A stretch of DNA of 64,000 bases from Candidatus Heteroruminococcus faecigallinarum (GCA_904387055.1 CAJFKV010000004.1:1-64000), one strand, 5' to 3'. Counted from the stretch's first letter, positions 33,459 to 43,511 are shown. The notes: generated from the letters alone by a model not told the origin. Translations and numbers: made by a program.

Positions 33459-34883
33459 ATGAGCCTTACTTCGTGCGAAAAGACCAAAACCAATACATAC
33501 GAGCTGGTTGTCTCGGTGGGAGCCGAGGAGTTCCAGGGCGCCATTGAGAAGGCGTACCGCAAGAATGTCTCCAAGATCAGCATCCCTGGCTTCCGCAAGG
33601 GCAAGGCGCCCAAGGCGATGATCGAGAAAATGTACGGCGAGGGTGTTTTCTACGAGGATGCCATCAATATGCTTTATCCCGACGCCTACGAGCAGGCGGT
33701 GAAGGAAGCCGGCATCGAGCCGGTCGCCGCCCCGTCCATCGAGGTGCAGGATGCCGATAAGACCACCGGTTTCACCTTCAAGGCGGAGGTAACCGTCAAG
33801 CCGGAGGTGGAAGTGGAGAACTACAAGGGCATCGCCGTTACCAAGACGGTCCGCCCGGTGACCGACGAAGAGATCGATCACGAGCTGTCCCACCTTCAGG
33901 AGCGCAACGCCCGGGTCATCGATGTGGAGGACCGCCCCGCTCAGAACGGCGACCAGACGGTGATCGACTTTGAGGGCTTTGTGGACGGGGTTGCATTTGA
34001 AGGGGGCAAGGGAGAGAAGTTCCCCCTGACCCTGGGTTCCGGCCAGTTCATCCCCGGCTTTGAGGAGCAGATTGTGGGCAAGAAGATCGGCGACGAGTTT
34101 GACGTGACGGTCACCTTCCCGGAGGATTACCATGCCGAGGAGCTGAAGGGGAAGGAAGCCGTCTTCAAGGTGAAGCTCCACGAGATCAAGACCCGGGAGC
34201 TGCCCGAGCTGGACGACGAGTTTGCCAAGGACGTCAGCGAGTTTGACACCCTGGCCGAGTACAAGGAGGACCTGCGCAAGAAGCTCCAGGCTTCCCACGA
34301 CGAGCAGAGCGACCGGGAGGTGGAGAGCGCCCTCATTGACGGCATCCTGGCCGGCATGAAGGTGGAGCTGCCCCAGGCGATGATCGACAACCGGGTGGAC
34401 GAGATGCTGCAGGACTTTGCCTATCGGCTGCAGTCCCAGGGGCTGGATGTCAAGACCTACATGCAGTACACCGGCATGGATATGGACGCCATGCGGAAGA
34501 CCTATGCCGAGCCGGCCGAGCGGCAGGTGAAAGTGCGCCTGGCCCTGGAGAAGATTGCCCAGCTGGAGAACCTGGCCGCCACCCAGGAGGAGCTGGACGC
34601 CGAGTACAAGAAGCTGGCCGACTCTTACCAGATGGAGGAGGACAAGATCAAGGCGGTCATCGCTGCCGAGGATCTGGAGAAGGACATCTGTGTCAACAAG
34701 GCCATCGCCCTGGTTCGGGAGAACGCGGTGATTACCGAGGCCCAGCCGGAGGAGAAGGCCGAGCCCAAGAAGAAGACCGCCAAGAAGCCCGCGGCCAAGA
34801 AGACCACCAAGAAGGCGGCCAAGGAGGAGGCTCCCGCCGAGGAAGCCCCTGCTGCCGCTGAGGAAACCCCCGTCCAGGAGTAA
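33459..34883 (+). CDS. tig: Trigger factor with a Lys/Ala/Glu-rich C-terminal tail
   Basis: Ribosome-bound chaperone and peptidyl-prolyl isomerase of 474 residues. Residues 1-150 form the ribosome-binding domain with the signature GFRKGKAP (44-51). About residues 160-245 form the FKBP-type PPIase (NGDQTVIDFEGFVDGVAFEGG), and the rest is the helical C-terminal chaperone domain. The final 45 residues (KKKTAKKPAAKKTTKKAAKEEAP...) are an extra low-complexity tail resembling histone H1. The start is ATG 33459 behind AGGAGG. It heads the tig-clpP-clpX order conserved in many bacteria. Confidence 0.97.
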   Translation: MSLTSCEKTKTNTYELVVSVGAEEFQGAIEKAYRKNVSKISIPGFRKGKAPKAMIEKMYGEGVFYEDAINMLYPDAYEQAVKEAGIEPVAAPSIEVQDADKTTGFTFKAEVTVKPEVEVENYKGIAVTKTVRPVTDEEIDHELSHLQERNARVIDVEDRPAQNGDQTVIDFEGFVDGVAFEGGKGEKFPLTLGSGQFIPGFEEQIVGKKIGDEFDVTVTFPEDYHAEELKGKEAVFKVKLHEIKTRELPELDDEFAKDVSEFDTLAEYKEDLRKKLQASHDEQSDREVESALIDGILAGMKVELPQAMIDNRVDEMLQDFAYRLQSQGLDVKTYMQYTGMDMDAMRKTYAEPAERQVKVRLALEKIAQLENLAATQEELDAEYKKLADSYQMEEDKIKAVIAAEDLEKDICVNKAIALVRENAVITEAQPEEKAEPKKKTAKKPAAKKTTKKAAKEEAPAEEAPAAAEETPVQE

Positions 34884-34938
34884 TCTCCCGGCGGAGGAAT
34901 CCATACAATACTGTTACCAATGATGGAGGTGTACCCCT

Positions 34939-35520
34939 ATGAGCCTGGTACCAATGGTTGTAGAGCCCACCAATCGCGGCGAGCGTTCCTACGATATTTT
35001 TTCCCGGCTGCTCAACGACCGAATCATTATGCTCTGTGACGAGGTAAACGACACAACCGCCAGCCTGGTTGTTGCCCAGCTGCTGTACCTGGAAGGGCAG
35101 GACCCGGAAAAGGACATTTCTCTGTATATCAACAGCCCCGGCGGCTCCATCACCTCTGGCATGGCGATCTACGACACCATGCAGTATATCAAGTGTGATG
35201 TCTCCACCATCTGCGTGGGGATGGCCGCCTCCATGGGGGCGTTCCTTCTGTCGTCGGGGGCCAAGGGCAAGCGCTTTGCCCTGCCCAACAGCGAGATTAT
35301 GATCCATCAGCCTCTGGGACAGGTGAAGGGCCAGGCCACCGATCTGAAGATCCACACCGAATGGATCCTGCGGATCAAGGAGAAGCTCAACCAGCTGCTG
35401 TCGGAGCAGACCGGCCAGCCCCTGGAGCGGATCCAGCAGGATACCGAGCGGGACAACTTCATGACAGCGGCCCAGGCGGCTGAATACGGCCTGGTGGACA
35501 AGGTGCTCACCAGCCGGTAA
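34939..35520 (+). CDS. clpP: ATP-dependent Clp protease proteolytic subunit
   Basis: A 193-residue serine protease subunit that assembles into two heptameric rings. The catalytic serine is in [17 protein letters not shown], the histidine in IMIHQPLGQ and the aspartate in [12 protein letters not shown]. The hydrophobic start [28 protein letters not shown] is standard. ATG 34939 follows TGGAGG. It is 55 bp after tig and 23 bp before its ATPase partner clpX. Confidence 0.98.
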   Translation: MSLVPMVVEPTNRGERSYDIFSRLLNDRIIMLCDEVNDTTASLVVAQLLYLEGQDPEKDISLYINSPGGSITSGMAIYDTMQYIKCDVSTICVGMAASMGAFLLSSGAKGKRFALPNSEIMIHQPLGQVKGQATDLKIHTEWILRIKEKLNQLLSEQTGQPLERIQQDTERDNFMTAAQAAEYGLVDKVLTSR

Positions 35521-35543
35521 ACCCTACCATTTGGGAGGCAATC

Positions 35544-36863
35544 ATGGCAAAAAACGATGAAAGCAGACCTTTGCGCTGCTCCTTCTGCGGCAAGGAGCAG
35601 GACCAGGTGCAGCGGATGATCGCCGGCCCGGGCGCCTGCATCTGCAACGAGTGTGTGGAGCTCTGCCTGGCGGTATTGGAGGGGGAAGAACCCTCCTCCC
35701 GCCGGCGGGACCGCCGCGGGGAGCCGGACCGGGACATTGTGATCCCCCGCCCCACCGAGATCAAGGCCATCCTGGACGAGTATGTCATCGGCCAGGATCA
35801 GGCCAAGGTAGCCCTGTCGGTGGCGGTGTACAACCATTACAAGCGGATCTACTTCGGCAACGAGGATGGGGTGGAGCTGAGCAAGAGCAACGTGTTGCTC
35901 CTGGGCCCCACCGGCGTAGGAAAGACCCTCCTGGCCCAAACCTTGGCCAAGATCCTCAACGTCCCCTTCGCCATTGCCGACGCCACTACCCTCACCGAGG
36001 CGGGGTATGTGGGCGAGGACGTGGAAAACATCCTCCTGCGGCTGATCCAGGCGGCGGATTTTGATGTGGAGCGGGCCCAGCGGGGCATCATCTACATCGA
36101 CGAGCTGGATAAGATTGCCCGGAAGTCGGAAAATCCCTCCATCACGCGGGATGTAAGCGGCGAGGGGGTGCAGCAGGCGCTGCTGAAGATCCTGGAAGGG
36201 ACCGTGGCCAACGTTCCTCCCCAGGGCGGGCGCAAGCATCCCCAGCAGGAGTTTATCCAGATCGACACCAGCAACATCCTCTTCATCTGCGGCGGCGCCT
36301 TCGACGGCATCGAGAAGATTGTGGAGAAGCGGGTGGCCACCAGCTCCCTGGGCTTTGGGGCGGCCATCCCCGATAAAAAGGAAAAGGATAACCTTTATTC
36401 CAAGGTGGTTGCCCACGACCTGGTGAAATACGGCCTGATCCCCGAGCTGGTGGGCCGGATCCCGGTGCTGACCACCCTGACCGACCTGGACGAACCCGCC
36501 TTGGTGCGGATCCTCACCGAGCCGAAAAACGCCCTTCTCAAGCAGTATCAGCGGCTGTTCCAGCTGGACGGCATCCACCTGATCTTTGAGGAGGAGGCCC
36601 TGGAGGCGGTAGCCAAGCTGGCCATCCAGCGGAAGACCGGGGCCCGGGGGCTGCGGTCCATTATGGAGGCGACCCTGGGCCGGTGGATGTACGAGGCCCC
36701 GGCCGATGCCACCATCGAGCAGATCGTCATTACGGCGGCCTGTGTGGACGGAAAGGGGGAACCGGTGATTTCCCGGGACCCCAGTCGGACGCCGGTCCGC
36801 CTGCAGCTGCCCTCCGGCCGAAGAGCTTCTGCCCGGCCGGTGAGAGGAAGCTCCGTTTCCTAG
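35544..36863 (+). CDS. clpX: ClpX unfoldase of the ClpXP protease
   Basis: A 439-residue AAA+ ATPase that recognises, unfolds and feeds substrates into ClpP. The N-terminal zinc-binding domain has C12-x2-C15 and C34-x2-C37 (CSFCGKEQ ... CICNEC). Walker A is [14 protein letters not shown], Walker B is [12 protein letters not shown], and the ClpP-binding loop IGF is replaced by SLGFGAAI. The C-terminal tail ([16 protein letters not shown]) is slightly extended and basic. GGGAGG precedes the ATG. Confidence 0.97.
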   Translation: MAKNDESRPLRCSFCGKEQDQVQRMIAGPGACICNECVELCLAVLEGEEPSSRRRDRRGEPDRDIVIPRPTEIKAILDEYVIGQDQAKVALSVAVYNHYKRIYFGNEDGVELSKSNVLLLGPTGVGKTLLAQTLAKILNVPFAIADATTLTEAGYVGEDVENILLRLIQAADFDVERAQRGIIYIDELDKIARKSENPSITRDVSGEGVQQALLKILEGTVANVPPQGGRKHPQQEFIQIDTSNILFICGGAFDGIEKIVEKRVATSSLGFGAAIPDKKEKDNLYSKVVAHDLVKYGLIPELVGRIPVLTTLTDLDEPALVRILTEPKNALLKQYQRLFQLDGIHLIFEEEALEAVAKLAIQRKTGARGLRSIMEATLGRWMYEAPADATIEQIVITAACVDGKGEPVISRDPSRTPVRLQLPSGRRASARPVRGSSVS

Positions 36864-36879
36864 CGCCATACGATTCCCA

Positions 36880-36920
36880 TGCGCGCCCTGTTCGCAGACC
36901 GAGCAGGGGCGCATTTCTTT
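36880..36920 (+). terminator. Terminator after clpX
   Basis: TGCGCGCCCTG and CAGGGGCGCA pair with one bulge and are followed by TTTCTTTATT. Confidence 0.7.
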
Positions 36921-36947
36921 ATTCCCGCCGCTGGAAAAAGGGAGTAC

Positions 36948-36976
36948 TTGAAAAAACGACAAAATTGGTGTATAAT
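36948..36976 (+). promoter_or_regulatory. Consensus SigA promoter of lon
   Basis: TTGAAA, 17-bp spacer, TATAAT, ending about 55 bp before the lon start codon. It gives lon its own transcription start separate from clpPX. Confidence 0.85.
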
Positions 36977-36984
36977 TACCCTGT

Positions 36985-36996
36985 TCCCCATGGGGA
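36985..36996. promoter_or_regulatory. Palindrome at the lon transcription start
   Basis: TCCCCATGGGGA is a perfect 12-bp palindrome about 8 bp downstream of the -10, flanked by CTGT and CAG. It could be a repressor site or a short 5' hairpin. Confidence 0.45.
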
Positions 36997-37032
36997 CAGG
37001 AATTTCTCATGAGAAGTAAAGGAGGTAAGATG

Positions 37033-39504
37033 ATGGGTGATACAACGATGAACCAGGAGCGTCTCCCGGTAAAAATTCCCATGCTTGCCCTTCGTGGTCT
37101 GGTGCTTTTCCCCAATATGGTCCTTCACTTTGATGTGGGGCGGGAAAAGTCGGTCTTCGCGCTGAATGCCGTGATGGCCAAGGACCGCCGGATCTTCCTG
37201 GTGGCCCAAAAAGACATTCGTAACGACAACCCGTCTCCCGACGATTTGTATAAGGTAGGTGTGGTGGCGGAGGTCCGCCAGATCGTTAAAACCCAGGATG
37301 ATACCCTGCGGGTGCTGGTCAACGGTCTGTACCGGGCTCGGCTGGTGGACGTCCTCTCCCGGGACCCGTACTTTGAGGTGCTGGCGGAGGAAATGCCCCT
37401 TCAGCGGCCACGGATGGTCCGGTCGGTGATGAACGACGCCCTGGTGCGGACGGTGAAGGAGCTGTTTGAAGAATACTGTTACCTCACCCCCAAGATGCCC
37501 AAGGAGATCATTGCCAATGTGCTGGTCAACGACGATCCCATCTACATAGCGGAATACGTGGCCGGCAACATCATGCTGAACGTGGAAACCAAGCAGAAGA
37601 TTCTGGAGCAGTCCAGCCCCCTCAAGCGGCTGGAGCTGCTGGCCCAGGCGATGGAGAGCGAGAACGAGGTCCTCTCCCTGGAGCAGGAGATCCACGACCG
37701 GGTCCAGGAGCAGATGGACAAGAACCAGCGGGATTATTACCTGCGGGAGCAGATGAAGGCCATCTCCGCCGAGCTGGGGGAGGAGGAGGACCCTGCCACC
37801 GAAGCGGAAAACTACCGGGCCAAGATCCTGGAGCTGAAGCTGCCCCAGGAGTCGGAGGAGCACCTCCTCAAGGAGGCCAACCGGTTTACCAAGATGCCCT
37901 CCAACTCCCACGAGGCGGGGGTGATCCGGGGGTATCTGGACACCTGTCTGGAGCTGCCCTGGAACACCCTCACCAAGGACCACATCGACCTGACCAAGGC
38001 CCGCCGGCAGCTGGACCGGGATCATTACGGCCTGGACAAGGTGAAGGACCGGATTCTGGAACTGCTGGCGGTGCGGAAGCTGGCCCCGGATATCAAGGGG
38101 CAGATCATCTGCCTGGTGGGGCCTCCCGGCGTGGGCAAGACCTCCATTGCCAAGTCCATCGCCAAGGCCATGGGCCGCAAGTATGCTCGGATCGCTCTGG
38201 GCGGTGTCCGGGACGAATCGGACATCCGCGGCCATCGCCGCACCTACATCGGATCCATGCCCGGCCGGGTCATCAATGCCATCAAGCAGGCCGGCAGCGC
38301 CAATCCTCTCCTCCTGCTGGACGAGGTGGACAAGCTGGGCAGCGACTACCGGGGCGACCCCTCCGCCGCCCTGCTGGAGGTGCTGGACAGCGAGCAGAAT
38401 GCCAACTTCTGCGACCATTTTATCGAGATTCCCTTTGACCTGTCCCGGGTGCTCTTTATTGCCACGGCCAACTCCCTGGACACCATCCCCGGCCCTCTGC
38501 TGGACCGGATGGAGGTAATCGAGCTGGGCAGCTATACCCGGGAAGAAAAGTTCCACATTGCCAAGGAGCACCTGGTGGCCAAGCAGCGGGCCCGCCACGG
38601 CCTTACCGGGGCCACCATGCGGCTTACCGATGACGCCATCTACGACTTGATCGATTATTATACCCGGGAGGCGGGGGTCCGTTCCCTGGAGCGGTGCATC
38701 ACCTCCCTCTGCCGGAAGGCTGCCAAGCTGGTGGTGGAGGCCCCCAAGCGGAAGGTGGTCATCGACAGCAAGCGGCTGCCGGACCTGCTGGGTCCCCACA
38801 AGTTCCGGGACGATTCCTTCCAGAAGGGGGACCAGGTGGGCGTTGCCAACGGCCTGGCCTGGACCTCGGTAGGAGGGGAGATGCTCCAGGTAGAGGTGGC
38901 CGTCATGGACGGCGTGGGCAAGGACCAGTTTACCGGTTCCCTGGGGGATGTGATGAAGGAGTCGGTCTCGGCTGCCATCACCTACATCCGCTGCCACTGC
39001 AAGGAACTGGGTATTGCCGAGGATTTCTACAAGACCAAGGACATCCACATCCACTTCCCGGAAGGAGCGGTTCCCAAGGACGGCCCCTCCGCCGGAATTA
39101 CCACCTGCACCGCCCTGGTGTCGGCCCTGACCGGGATCCCCATCCGCCACGACGTGGCGATGACCGGCGAGATTACCCTGCGGGGTCGGGTGCTGCCCAT
39201 CGGCGGCCTGCGGGAGAAGACGATGGCCGCTTATAAGTACGGCATGCGCACCGTGATTATCCCCGAGGACAACCGGCCGGATATCGCCCAGCTGGATCAG
39301 GTGGTCCGGGACCACATCGAATTTGTCCCCGTTTCCCAGATGGACGAGGTGCTGAAGGTGGCGCTGGCCCGTGCGCCGCAGCCGCTGGTGGAGGAATCGG
39401 GCGGGGAAGGCAAAGGTCTGCGGGTGAGCGGAAGCCGGACCGCCCGGGAGGGAATCCCGGCCCCTGCCTCGGAACCGGCGGCCCCGGTGCCCATCCCCAA
39501 CTGA
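37033..39504 (+). CDS. lon: ATP-dependent protease Lon (LonA type)
   Basis: An 823-residue homohexameric cytoplasmic protease for misfolded and regulatory proteins. Domains are the LON substrate domain ([22 protein letters not shown]), a coiled coil, the AAA+ module (Walker [16 protein letters not shown], Walker [13 protein letters not shown]) and the C-terminal protease with the catalytic serine in [11 protein letters not shown] and lysine in [10 protein letters not shown]. Absence of a membrane insertion marks LonA. GGAGG is 7 nt before ATG 37033; ATG 37030 and 37009 are less well placed. A short Pro/Ala-rich tail follows the protease domain. engB follows 21 bp downstream, as in Bacillus. 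Confidence 0.97.
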   Translation: MGDTTMNQERLPVKIPMLALRGLVLFPNMVLHFDVGREKSVFALNAVMAKDRRIFLVAQKDIRNDNPSPDDLYKVGVVAEVRQIVKTQDDTLRVLVNGLYRARLVDVLSRDPYFEVLAEEMPLQRPRMVRSVMNDALVRTVKELFEEYCYLTPKMPKEIIANVLVNDDPIYIAEYVAGNIMLNVETKQKILEQSSPLKRLELLAQAMESENEVLSLEQEIHDRVQEQMDKNQRDYYLREQMKAISAELGEEEDPATEAENYRAKILELKLPQESEEHLLKEANRFTKMPSNSHEAGVIRGYLDTCLELPWNTLTKDHIDLTKARRQLDRDHYGLDKVKDRILELLAVRKLAPDIKGQIICLVGPPGVGKTSIAKSIAKAMGRKYARIALGGVRDESDIRGHRRTYIGSMPGRVINAIKQAGSANPLLLLDEVDKLGSDYRGDPSAALLEVLDSEQNANFCDHFIEIPFDLSRVLFIATANSLDTIPGPLLDRMEVIELGSYTREEKFHIAKEHLVAKQRARHGLTGATMRLTDDAIYDLIDYYTREAGVRSLERCITSLCRKAAKLVVEAPKRKVVIDSKRLPDLLGPHKFRDDSFQKGDQVGVANGLAWTSVGGEMLQVEVAVMDGVGKDQFTGSLGDVMKESVSAAITYIRCHCKELGIAEDFYKTKDIHIHFPEGAVPKDGPSAGITTCTALVSALTGIPIRHDVAMTGEITLRGRVLPIGGLREKTMAAYKYGMRTVIIPEDNRPDIAQLDQVVRDHIEFVPVSQMDEVLKVALARAPQPLVEESGGEGKGLRVSGSRTAREGIPAPASEPAAPVPIPN

Positions 39505-39525
39505 GCCAAATCGGGAGGAGACGCA

Positions 39526-40125
39526 ATGAATTATCACAAGGTAGCCTTTGAACGGTCCTTCGGGACCCTGGCCCAGCTTCCCCCCTCGGACCTGCCGGAG
39601 CTGGTCTTTGCCGGCCGGTCCAATGTGGGAAAGTCCTCCCTCATCAACAAGATCTTCAATCAAAAGCAGCTGGCCCGGGTGAGCGGCGTTCCCGGCAAGA
39701 CCATCACCATCAACTTCTTCCGCGCCGAGCATGCCCGGTTTGTGGATCTGCCCGGTTACGGCTATGCCCGGAGGGCCCGCAGCGAGCAGGAGCGGTGGTC
39801 TCGGATGATCGAGGGCTATTTTGGGGGGGACCGGGACATCCAGCTGGTCATCTCCCTGATGGACCTTCGTCATCCCCCCACGGCGGACGACATCCAGATG
39901 GTGAACTACCTGATCGACCGGGAGCTTCCCTTTGTGGTGGTCCTCACCAAGCTGGACAAGCTCAATAAGACCGAGCGCCAGCAGCAGCTGGCCCTGTATC
40001 CCCAGGCCCTGCCCTGCGGGGATCAGATCACCTTTCTTCCCCTTTCTTCCAAGACGGGGGAAGGGGTGGAGGACCTTCGGGCCATTATCGACCAGCTGGT
40101 GGACCCGCCGGACGAAGAAGAATAA
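39526..40125 (+). CDS. engB: Ribosome biogenesis GTPase EngB/YsxC
   Basis: A 199-residue TrmE-Era-EngA-family GTPase for 50S assembly. G1 is FAGRSNVGKSSLINK, G3 is FVDLPGYGYA and G4 is VLTKLDKLNK. GGGAGG precedes the ATG. The lon-engB pair is conserved across Firmicutes. A terminator follows directly. Confidence 0.97.
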   Translation: MNYHKVAFERSFGTLAQLPPSDLPELVFAGRSNVGKSSLINKIFNQKQLARVSGVPGKTITINFFRAEHARFVDLPGYGYARRARSEQERWSRMIEGYFGGDRDIQLVISLMDLRHPPTADDIQMVNYLIDRELPFVVVLTKLDKLNKTERQQQLALYPQALPCGDQITFLPLSSKTGEGVEDLRAIIDQLVDPPDEEE

Positions 40126-40131
40126 CCGGGA

Positions 40132-40170
40132 GGGGAAGCCTGTCCAACGGGCAGGTTTCCCCTTTTTTTG
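40132..40170 (+). terminator. Intrinsic terminator after engB
   Basis: GGGGAAGCCTGTCC and GGGCAGGTTTCCCC pair across a 3-base loop, followed by TTTTTTT. Confidence 0.9.
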
Positions 40171-40236
40171 TTTTACAGTGGCGGACAGCTCCCAAGGGAA
40201 TTCCTAGTACAGGAGGACAAATTTACATCTTATCCA

Positions 40237-40265
40237 TTTACTTTTCCAATCTAGTATGGTAATAT
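40237..40265 (+). promoter_or_regulatory. Candidate promoter of the yerC-hslO operon
   Basis: TTTACT, 17-bp spacer, TAATAT, about 37 bp before the TrpR-like gene. Confidence 0.5.
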
Positions 40266-40301
40266 GAAAATAAGACTTCACAATAAAGCGGAGGCGGCGA
40301 A

Positions 40302-40595
40302 ATGAATTCTAAGCTGAAAGACTTGAATGTGGAATTCCTGTTTCAGGCGGTGTTGTCGCTGAAGACGATGGAGGATTGTTACAACTTTTTTGACGATCTG
40401 TGCACCGTGTCCGAGCTGAAGGCTCTGTCCCAGCGGCTGCAGGTGGCCAAGATGCTGGACGAGCGGAAGGTATACAGCGACATTGTGGCGGCGACGGGGG
40501 CCAGCACCGCCACCATCAGCCGGGTGAACCGGTCCCTCAACTATGGGTCGGACGGGTACCGCACCGTCTTTGACCGGATGGCGGCGGACAAATGA
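40302..40595 (+). CDS. YerC/YecD-family TrpR-related DNA-binding protein
   Basis: A 97-residue all-helical regulator of the TrpR superfamily. The C-terminal part carries the helix-turn-helix (VYSDIVAATGASTATISRVNRSLNYG), preceded by the conserved LCTVSELKALSQRLQVAKML dimer helices. YerC proteins bind DNA, but ligand and targets are unknown. It overlaps the downstream methyltransferase by 4 bp, so they share an operon. GAGGCGG lies upstream of the ATG. Confidence 0.88.
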   Translation: MNSKLKDLNVEFLFQAVLSLKTMEDCYNFFDDLCTVSELKALSQRLQVAKMLDERKVYSDIVAATGASTATISRVNRSLNYGSDGYRTVFDRMAADK

Positions 40596-41338
40596 GTTAC
40601 CGAGCCCTTGCCCCGCAGTACGACGCCTTTACCCGGAATGTGGAATACGGCAAGCGGGCGTCCTACTTTCACCAGCTGTTGGGAAGGTACAAGGAGCACT
40701 GTTCCCTGGTGGTGGACCTGGGCTGCGGAACCGGCAGCCTCTCGGTGGAGCTGGCCCGCCGGGGATACGATGTGATTGGGGTGGACAACTCCCCCGAGAT
40801 GCTTTCAATCGCCATGAGCAAGAGCGCCGGGGTGGAGCCGTCCATCCTCTATCTTTGCCAGGACATGGCCCGGCTGGACCTGTACGGCACGGTGGATGCG
40901 GTTATCTGTGCCCTGGACACGGTGAACCATGTCACCGACCCCCACAAGCTGGCCCGGGCCTTCGGTCGGGTGGCCCTCTTCCTGGAGCCGGACGGGCTTT
41001 TCCTCTTCGATGTGAACACCCCCTACAAGCATCGGGAGGTGCTGGGGGAGAATGTGTTTGTCTATCAGTCGGAGGATGCCTACTGCGTTTGGCAGAACCA
41101 TCAGCAGGGGCCGCTGGTGGAGATGACCCTGGACATCTTTTCCCAGGAGGAGGACGGCCGCTATACCCGCCAGACCGACACCATCACCGAGCGGGTCTAT
41201 CCCCGGGAGGAGCTGGAAAGAATGATTCGGGGGGCAGGGCTGGAGCTGCTGGCCGTCTATGGGGACGACACCTTTGCAGCCCCCGACCCCACCGCCCAGC
41301 GGGCGATCTATGTAACCAGAAAGGCAGGAGGAAAGTAA
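40592..41338 (+). CDS. Class I SAM-dependent methyltransferase
   Basis: A 248-residue methyltransferase with SAM motif I VVDLGCGTGSLSVELARRGYDVIGVDNSPEML and the N-terminal YRALAPQYDAFTRNVEYGKRASYF common to this family (YodH/YpiP-like). The substrate is not identifiable; a small molecule is as likely as a macromolecule. It is coupled to yerC upstream and lies 4 bp before hslO. Confidence 0.85.
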   Translation: MSYRALAPQYDAFTRNVEYGKRASYFHQLLGRYKEHCSLVVDLGCGTGSLSVELARRGYDVIGVDNSPEMLSIAMSKSAGVEPSILYLCQDMARLDLYGTVDAVICALDTVNHVTDPHKLARAFGRVALFLEPDGLFLFDVNTPYKHREVLGENVFVYQSEDAYCVWQNHQQGPLVEMTLDIFSQEEDGRYTRQTDTITERVYPREELERMIRGAGLELLAVYGDDTFAAPDPTAQRAIYVTRKAGGK

Positions 41339-41342
41339 AGCG

Positions 41343-42215
41343 ATGGGACAGTTGCTGCGTGCCATTTCCAAGAACGGCGGGGTTGCCTGCTATGTGGCCC
41401 AGACCACCGATGTGGTGGCGCAGGCCGAACAGATCCATACCACCAGCGCAGTGGTTACCGCTGCCCTGGGGCGGCTGCTGACCGCCGCTTCCATCATGGG
41501 GTCCACCCTCAAGAGCGAGGAGGCCTCGGTAACCCTGCGGATGATGGGGGACGGCCCGGTGGGCGCCCTGATCGCCGTGGCCGACTGGGAGGGGAACGTG
41601 CGGGGCTATGCCGCCAATCCGGTGGTGGAGCTCCCCCTCAATTCCTTTGGTAAGCTGGATGTGGGGGGCGCCGTGGGCCATACGGGTACCCTCAGCGTGG
41701 TGAAGGACCTGGGAATGGGCGATCCCTATGTGGGCCAGGTGCCGATTGTTTCCGGCGAGATTGCCGAGGACATCACCTCCTATTTTGCCGTCAGCGAGCA
41801 GATTCCCACGGTCTGTGCCCTGGGGGTGCTGGTGAACCCGGATTTGACGGTGGCCGCCGCCGGCGGGTATGTGGCCCAGCTGCTGCCGGGGGCCGCCGAG
41901 GAGGACATCGCCCGCCTGGAGGCCAACATTCAGAAGATCCCGGCCATCTCCGGCCTCTTTGCCAAGGGGGAGACCCCCGTCCAGGTGATGGAGCGGGTGA
42001 TGGAGGGGCTGGAGCCCCAGATCCTGGAGGAGGCCCAGGTGGAGTACCGGTGCGGCTGTTCCCGCCAGCGGGTGGAGCGGGCGCTGGCCAGCATCCCCAA
42101 GGAGGAATTGCTGGCCATGGCGGAGGACCCCAAGGAGACGGAGGTCTGCTGCCATTTCTGCGACCGGAAGTACTATTTCACCCCCGAGCAGCTGCGGGAG
42201 TTGGCAGGTCGGTAA
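41343..42215 (+). CDS. hslO: Redox-regulated chaperone Hsp33
   Basis: A 290-residue holdase activated by disulfide formation and unfolding under oxidative stress. The C-terminal zinc switch CGC...CHFC is present in YRCGCSRQRVERAL and EVCCHFCDRKYYF. The N-terminal domain has the HSP33 fold stretch TTSAVVTAALGRLLTAASIMG. AGGAGG precedes the ATG. It closes the yerC operon and fits the protein quality-control theme of the upstream genes. Confidence 0.96.
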   Translation: MGQLLRAISKNGGVACYVAQTTDVVAQAEQIHTTSAVVTAALGRLLTAASIMGSTLKSEEASVTLRMMGDGPVGALIAVADWEGNVRGYAANPVVELPLNSFGKLDVGGAVGHTGTLSVVKDLGMGDPYVGQVPIVSGEIAEDITSYFAVSEQIPTVCALGVLVNPDLTVAAAGGYVAQLLPGAAEEDIARLEANIQKIPAISGLFAKGETPVQVMERVMEGLEPQILEEAQVEYRCGCSRQRVERALASIPKEELLAMAEDPKETEVCCHFCDRKYYFTPEQLRELAGR

Positions 42216-42242
42216 ATTTGGCAAAAAACTTGCCAGAACACC

Positions 42243-42271
42243 TTGACAATCTTCGGTCATTACGCTATAAT
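42243..42271 (+). promoter_or_regulatory. Consensus promoter of the tRNA operon
   Basis: TTGACA, 17-bp spacer, TATAAT: a perfect SigA-type promoter 30 bp before tRNA-Gly. Confidence 0.92.
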
Positions 42272-42301
42272 AAATATCGTCGCTTGCGGGCGACGGTTGA
42301 T

Positions 42302-42377
42302 GCGGGTTTAGCTCATCTGGTAGAGCGCCACCTTGCCAAGGTGGAGGTAGCGAGTTCGAGCCTCGTAACCCGCTCCA
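42302..42377 (+). tRNA. tRNA-Gly (GCC anticodon)
   Basis: A complete 76-nt cloverleaf. Acceptor GCGGGTT pairs with AACCCGC, the D arm is GCTC...GAGC, the anticodon stem-loop is CCACC-TTGCCAA-GGTGG, the T arm is GCGAG-TTCGAGC-CTCGT, and the 3' CCA is encoded. Confidence 0.95.
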
Positions 42378-42380
42378 TAT

Positions 42381-42455
<75 letters not shown>

Positions 42456-42458
42456 AAA

Positions 42459-42487
42459 AAGCCCAGCTCATCAGCTGGGCTTTTCTT
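42459..42487 (+). terminator. Intrinsic terminator of the tRNA operon
   Basis: AAGCCCAGCT and AGCTGGGCTT pair across CATC, followed by TTCTT. Confidence 0.9.
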
Positions 42488-42548
42488 GTATATCGGCGAA
42501 GGGAAACCCCAGAAGGGTCATACCCTTCGGAAGGGAGAGAATTTCACC

Positions 42549-43511
42549 ATGACAGAGATTGTTTCCATCGGCGAGGTGCTCATCGATCTGACCCAGGCAG
42601 GGGTCAACAGCCAGGGCATCCCCCTCTTTGCCGCCAACCCCGGGGGCAGCTGCTCCAATCTGGCGGTGGCCGCCGCCCGCTTGGGGGCCAAGGTCTCCTT
42701 TGTGGGGAAGGTAGGGCCCGACGGGTTCGGCAGCAGCCTGGTCCAGGTGCTGGAGGAGAATCGGGTGGATGTGTCCGGGGTACGGGTGGGGACCAAGCCC
42801 ACCACCCTGGCCATTGCCTCGGTGGACGACAAGGGAGAGCGCGACTTTGCCTTTGTGCGGGGGGCGGACTGTGACCTTGCCCTGGAAGAGCTGGATCTGG
42901 AGACGATCTTCCAGACCAGGTTCCTCCATTTCAGCTCGGTCTGCCTGTCGGCAGGCGCCTCCCGGGAAGCGACCCTGGCCGCCGCCCATGAGGCCCACCG
43001 GCGGGGAGTGCTGGTGAGCTACGATCCCAACTACCGCCCGCCGCTGTGGACAAGCCGGGAGGCCGCCCTCTTCTGGATGGGGGAGCCGTTGGGCGTGGTG
43101 GACCTGCTGAAGGTATCGGAGGAGGAACTCCCCCTTCTTACAGGCGGGATTGCGGATCTGGAGGAGGGAACGGCCTTCCTGGCGGAGAAGGGCATCTCCC
43201 TCCAGCTGGTGACCTTGGGCAGCCAGGGCGTCTACTACCGGTGGAAGGGGCAAAGCGGCCGCCTGCCCGGTTATCCGGTGACGGTGGCGGATACCATCGG
43301 CGCAGGGGACACCTTCCTGGGGGCGGTGCTCAGCCGGCTTGCCAGGCGGGGGGAGAAGCCCCTGGACGGGTTGGAACAGGAGGAGCTGGAGGCCATTCTG
43401 GATTTTGCCAATCGGGCCGCCTCTATCGCCTGTTCCCGCAGCGGCGGGATTCCCTCCATGCCTTCCCTGGCCGAGGTGGAAGCAGGGCTGTCCAATGGGA
43501 AGAAAGGATGA
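42549..43511 (+). CDS. PfkB-family carbohydrate kinase (fructokinase-like)
   Basis: A 320-residue ribokinase-superfamily kinase. The N-terminal signature is ISIGEVLIDLTQ-like (VSIGEVLIDLTQAGVN...NPGGSCSNLAVAAARLGAKVSFVGKVGPDGFG) and the catalytic-site motif is VADTIGAGDTFLGAVLSRL with the catalytic aspartate. It looks most like bacterial fructokinases/ScrK, but no sugar transporter or hydrolase is adjacent. GAAGGGAGAG precedes ATG 42549; the ORF-track start 42444 lies in tRNA-Cys. Confidence 0.9.
   Translation: MTEIVSIGEVLIDLTQAGVNSQGIPLFAANPGGSCSNLAVAAARLGAKVSFVGKVGPDGFGSSLVQVLEENRVDVSGVRVGTKPTTLAIASVDDKGERDFAFVRGADCDLALEELDLETIFQTRFLHFSSVCLSAGASREATLAAAHEAHRRGVLVSYDPNYRPPLWTSREAALFWMGEPLGVVDLLKVSEEELPLLTGGIADLEEGTAFLAEKGISLQLVTLGSQGVYYRWKGQSGRLPGYPVTVADTIGAGDTFLGAVLSRLARRGEKPLDGLEQEELEAILDFANRAASIACSRSGGIPSMPSLAEVEAGLSNGKKG

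Noticed and set aside
36976-37030. ATG 37009 as the lon start
   Set aside because: It lacks a ribosome binding site; GGAGG is placed for ATG 37033 (or 37030).
36976-39873. 965-aa minus-strand ORF opposite lon
   Set aside because: Lon is unmistakable on the plus strand; the antisense frame is low-complexity His/Gly/Leu and has no ribosome binding site.
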